A stretch of DNA of 64,000 bases from contig CM020618.1 of assembly GCA_009829735.1 (NCBI GenBank), positions 40,725,030 through 40,789,029 on the forward strand, written 5' to 3'. The notes beneath the pieces were generated by a model, which did not search any database, had not been told where the DNA came from, and saw only the letters and a program-made list of their open reading frames with translations. Position numbers and translations under genes: made by a program. This DNA comes from Pyropia yezoensis (taxonomy: Eukaryota > Rhodophyta > Bangiophyceae > Bangiales > Bangiaceae). Below, piece after piece: positions 62,915 through 64,000 of this stretch (positions are counted from its first letter, which is position 1; each line of letters opens with the position of its first letter).

Positions 62915-63565
62915 TCAATGCTCCTTGTGCGGGAGTTCGCTATTACAGAGTCGGAGGCCGCAGCCTGTCCATCTCCAGTCATCCGCAAGTCGTTGAGATG
63001 CGTGGCGACGAGGCAATTTGTGAACTTTGCATTGCACTGACATGCAGACAACGACAATGCAGGTCAATGGAAGGCATGCATTGCAGGACCGGAGTCTGGT
63101 GAGCAGTACATAGTGCATCAGTCTGTGTTGCAGGGGATTGCAGCGATTGCAACCAGAATAAGAAGCAAAAATCGGAGGTGCAACGCATCGCGCGTGGTTC
63201 CGGTCGCCAACGACGTGTGAGCAAAAGTGATCTTTTTCGACCTTGACGCGTTGCGCGGGGTGGGGTGCAGCTAGTACAATGTCAATGACGTCGCCGGCAT
63301 CGACGCCTGCTCCGCCCAGAGAGAACCAGGGCACCAATAAATCAGACAGCAGGACGGCACCGCGGTCCTGGAAGAATGGGGAGTCCTCGAACTCGGGTTC
63401 CCTGCTGTCCAGTTGCAACTGCTCCGCTGCTAGAAACTTGTCATACGTGTCCATACACATGACTTTACGCCGTACGTGTGCGCTCGGCGCCACGTACCGA
63501 ACCTGGACGGCGCCGTCGCCGTCAGGGAGAGCCCCTTCAAACGACTTTGTCGGCAACAGCCTTGG
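62915..63565 (-). CDS. minus-strand ORF of unknown function, downstream part
   Basis: It is in the same frame as the ORF at 63566-64000, separated from it only by one TAA, and its first codons are not ATG. The first 110 residues have a mixed, protein-like composition (VRYVAPSAHV, MDTYDKFLAAEQLQL, EFEDSPFFQDRG, LLVPWFSLGGAG); the Cys-rich remainder may lie beyond the true end or in an intron. I do not recognise it. It may be the second part of a broken gene or an exon. Confidence 0.35.
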   Translation of the reverse strand, partial: PRLLPTKSFEGALPDGDGAVQVRYVAPSAHVRRKVMCMDTYDKFLAAEQLQLDSREPEFEDSPFFQDRGAVLLSDLLVPWFSLGGAGVDAGDVIDIVLAAPHPAQRVKVEKDHFCSHVVGDRNHARCVAPPIFASYSGCNRCNPLQHRLMHYVLLTRLRSCNACLPLTCIVVVCMSVQCKVHKLPRRHASQRLADDWRWTGCGLRLCNSELPHKEH

Positions 63566-64000
63566 TTATACCATTAAGGCTAGAGAGCCACGCACCTTCC
63601 CCAAAGACGGGAGTGGGAGGGGTGCCGCAACGTTGAAGGCCTGCCTCGCCATGTCGTAGTGCTCCTCGGACATAGGCTCCTGGCCGCGTAGCATCAAATA
63701 TCCGAAGAAGTCCTCAACGCACGCAAGTAACGGTGTGCCTGGCACGCCCACCAATCCCGGGAGACCAGGAGGGCTCTGTTGGTGGAGGCGGTGCTTCTTG
63801 GGGGGCTGGGTCCAGAAATTATGGTACGAAAGGTTCCACGTCGGCTCCGCCACCGCCACCATTGCCAGCATCGTCACCGGAAAGAGCATGATCTTGGCCA
63901 CCCAAAGAGATGTCATCCGTGGAGTCCGATTGTGCTCGCGAGGAGTCATCGGCGCCGCCGGCCGGGTGTTCTTGTTCCGCGGCCGTGTCGGAGCCCCGTG
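63566..64000 (-). CDS. minus-strand ORF of unknown function, open to the window edge
   Basis: The frame is open from the window end to a TAA at 63566-63568; the first internal ATG is at 63949. It contains one hydrophobic stretch (VAKIMLFPVTMLAMVAVA) that could be a membrane segment, a Pro-rich linker, and a helical stretch (CVEDFFGYLMLRGQEPMSEEHYDMA). This mix could suit an uncharacterised transposon protein, but that is a guess. The N-terminus lies outside the window. Confidence 0.4.
   Translation of the reverse strand, partial: HGAPTRPRNKNTRPAAPMTPREHNRTPRMTSLWVAKIMLFPVTMLAMVAVAEPTWNLSYHNFWTQPPKKHRLHQQSPPGLPGLVGVPGTPLLACVEDFFGYLMLRGQEPMSEEHYDMARQAFNVAAPLPLPSLGKVRGSLALMV

Noticed and set aside
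63560-63610. A 35-nt intron bridging the stop at 63566
   Set aside because: GTGCGT and a downstream AG exist, but removing them breaks the reading frame, and the length is far below the roughly 140-166 nt introns seen nearby.
1-64000. tRNA, rRNA genes and CRISPR arrays
   Set aside because: I looked for cloverleaf, rRNA-like and spacer-repeat patterns and found none. Only tRNA-complementary primer sites are present.

Overview
This is nuclear DNA of a GC-rich, intron-poor eukaryote. My best guess is a red macroalga of the Porphyra/Pyropia kind, but nothing in the window proves it. Over 80% of the window is Ty3/gypsy (chromovirus-like) LTR retrotransposons from four families, called A to D here. 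They are separated by an island of host genes at about 30-41.6 kb.

Layout. 1-10.5 kb: family A on the minus strand. A 2,559-bp stretch of its gag-pol is present twice (1-2559 and 4322-6880) around a 500-N gap, and a long LTR containing a GTCGCC-type minisatellite follows. 11.7-30.0 kb: family B on the minus strand, a tandem LTR-body-LTR-body-LTR array with exactly 8,924-bp periodicity and one 5-bp target duplication (CCCTC) around the whole array. 32.9-34.9 kb: a host bHLH-GAF transcription factor gene. 36.9-37.3 kb: the U5 snRNP protein gene DIM1, convergent with it. 39.5-41.2 kb: a probable four-exon gene for a Cys-rich protein of unknown function. 41.66-62.61 kb: family D on the minus strand, old (its LTRs differ at about 30 of 362 sites) and decayed, with target duplication CGGGG. 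Family C, on the plus strand at 45.84-56.08 kb, is inserted exactly inside D's integrase with target duplication ACCTG; its LTRs differ at 4 of 539 sites. 62.6-64 kb: flanking DNA with an unidentified minus-strand ORF running off the edge.

How the elements work. A, B and C encode Gag with one CCHC knuckle and Pol in the order protease, reverse transcriptase, RNase H, integrase; a C-terminal chromodomain is visible in B, C and D. In A, B and C, pol lies in the -1 frame, and a canonical slippery heptamer (GGGAAAA or GGGAAAC) sits 6 nt before a potential stem, directly at the gag stop. This indicates -1 ribosomal frameshifting. All families share a tRNA-type primer binding site, TGGTGGAGCAGCAGGGG or a variant.

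The most interesting feature is a third ORF of about 640-790 codons between pol and the 3' LTR, on the opposite strand to gag-pol. It occurs in B, C and D, and the three proteins are recognisably related. B, C and D are also studded with short perfect inverted repeats whose loops are family-specific. Every copy carries at least one apparent lesion; B unit 2 is the least damaged.
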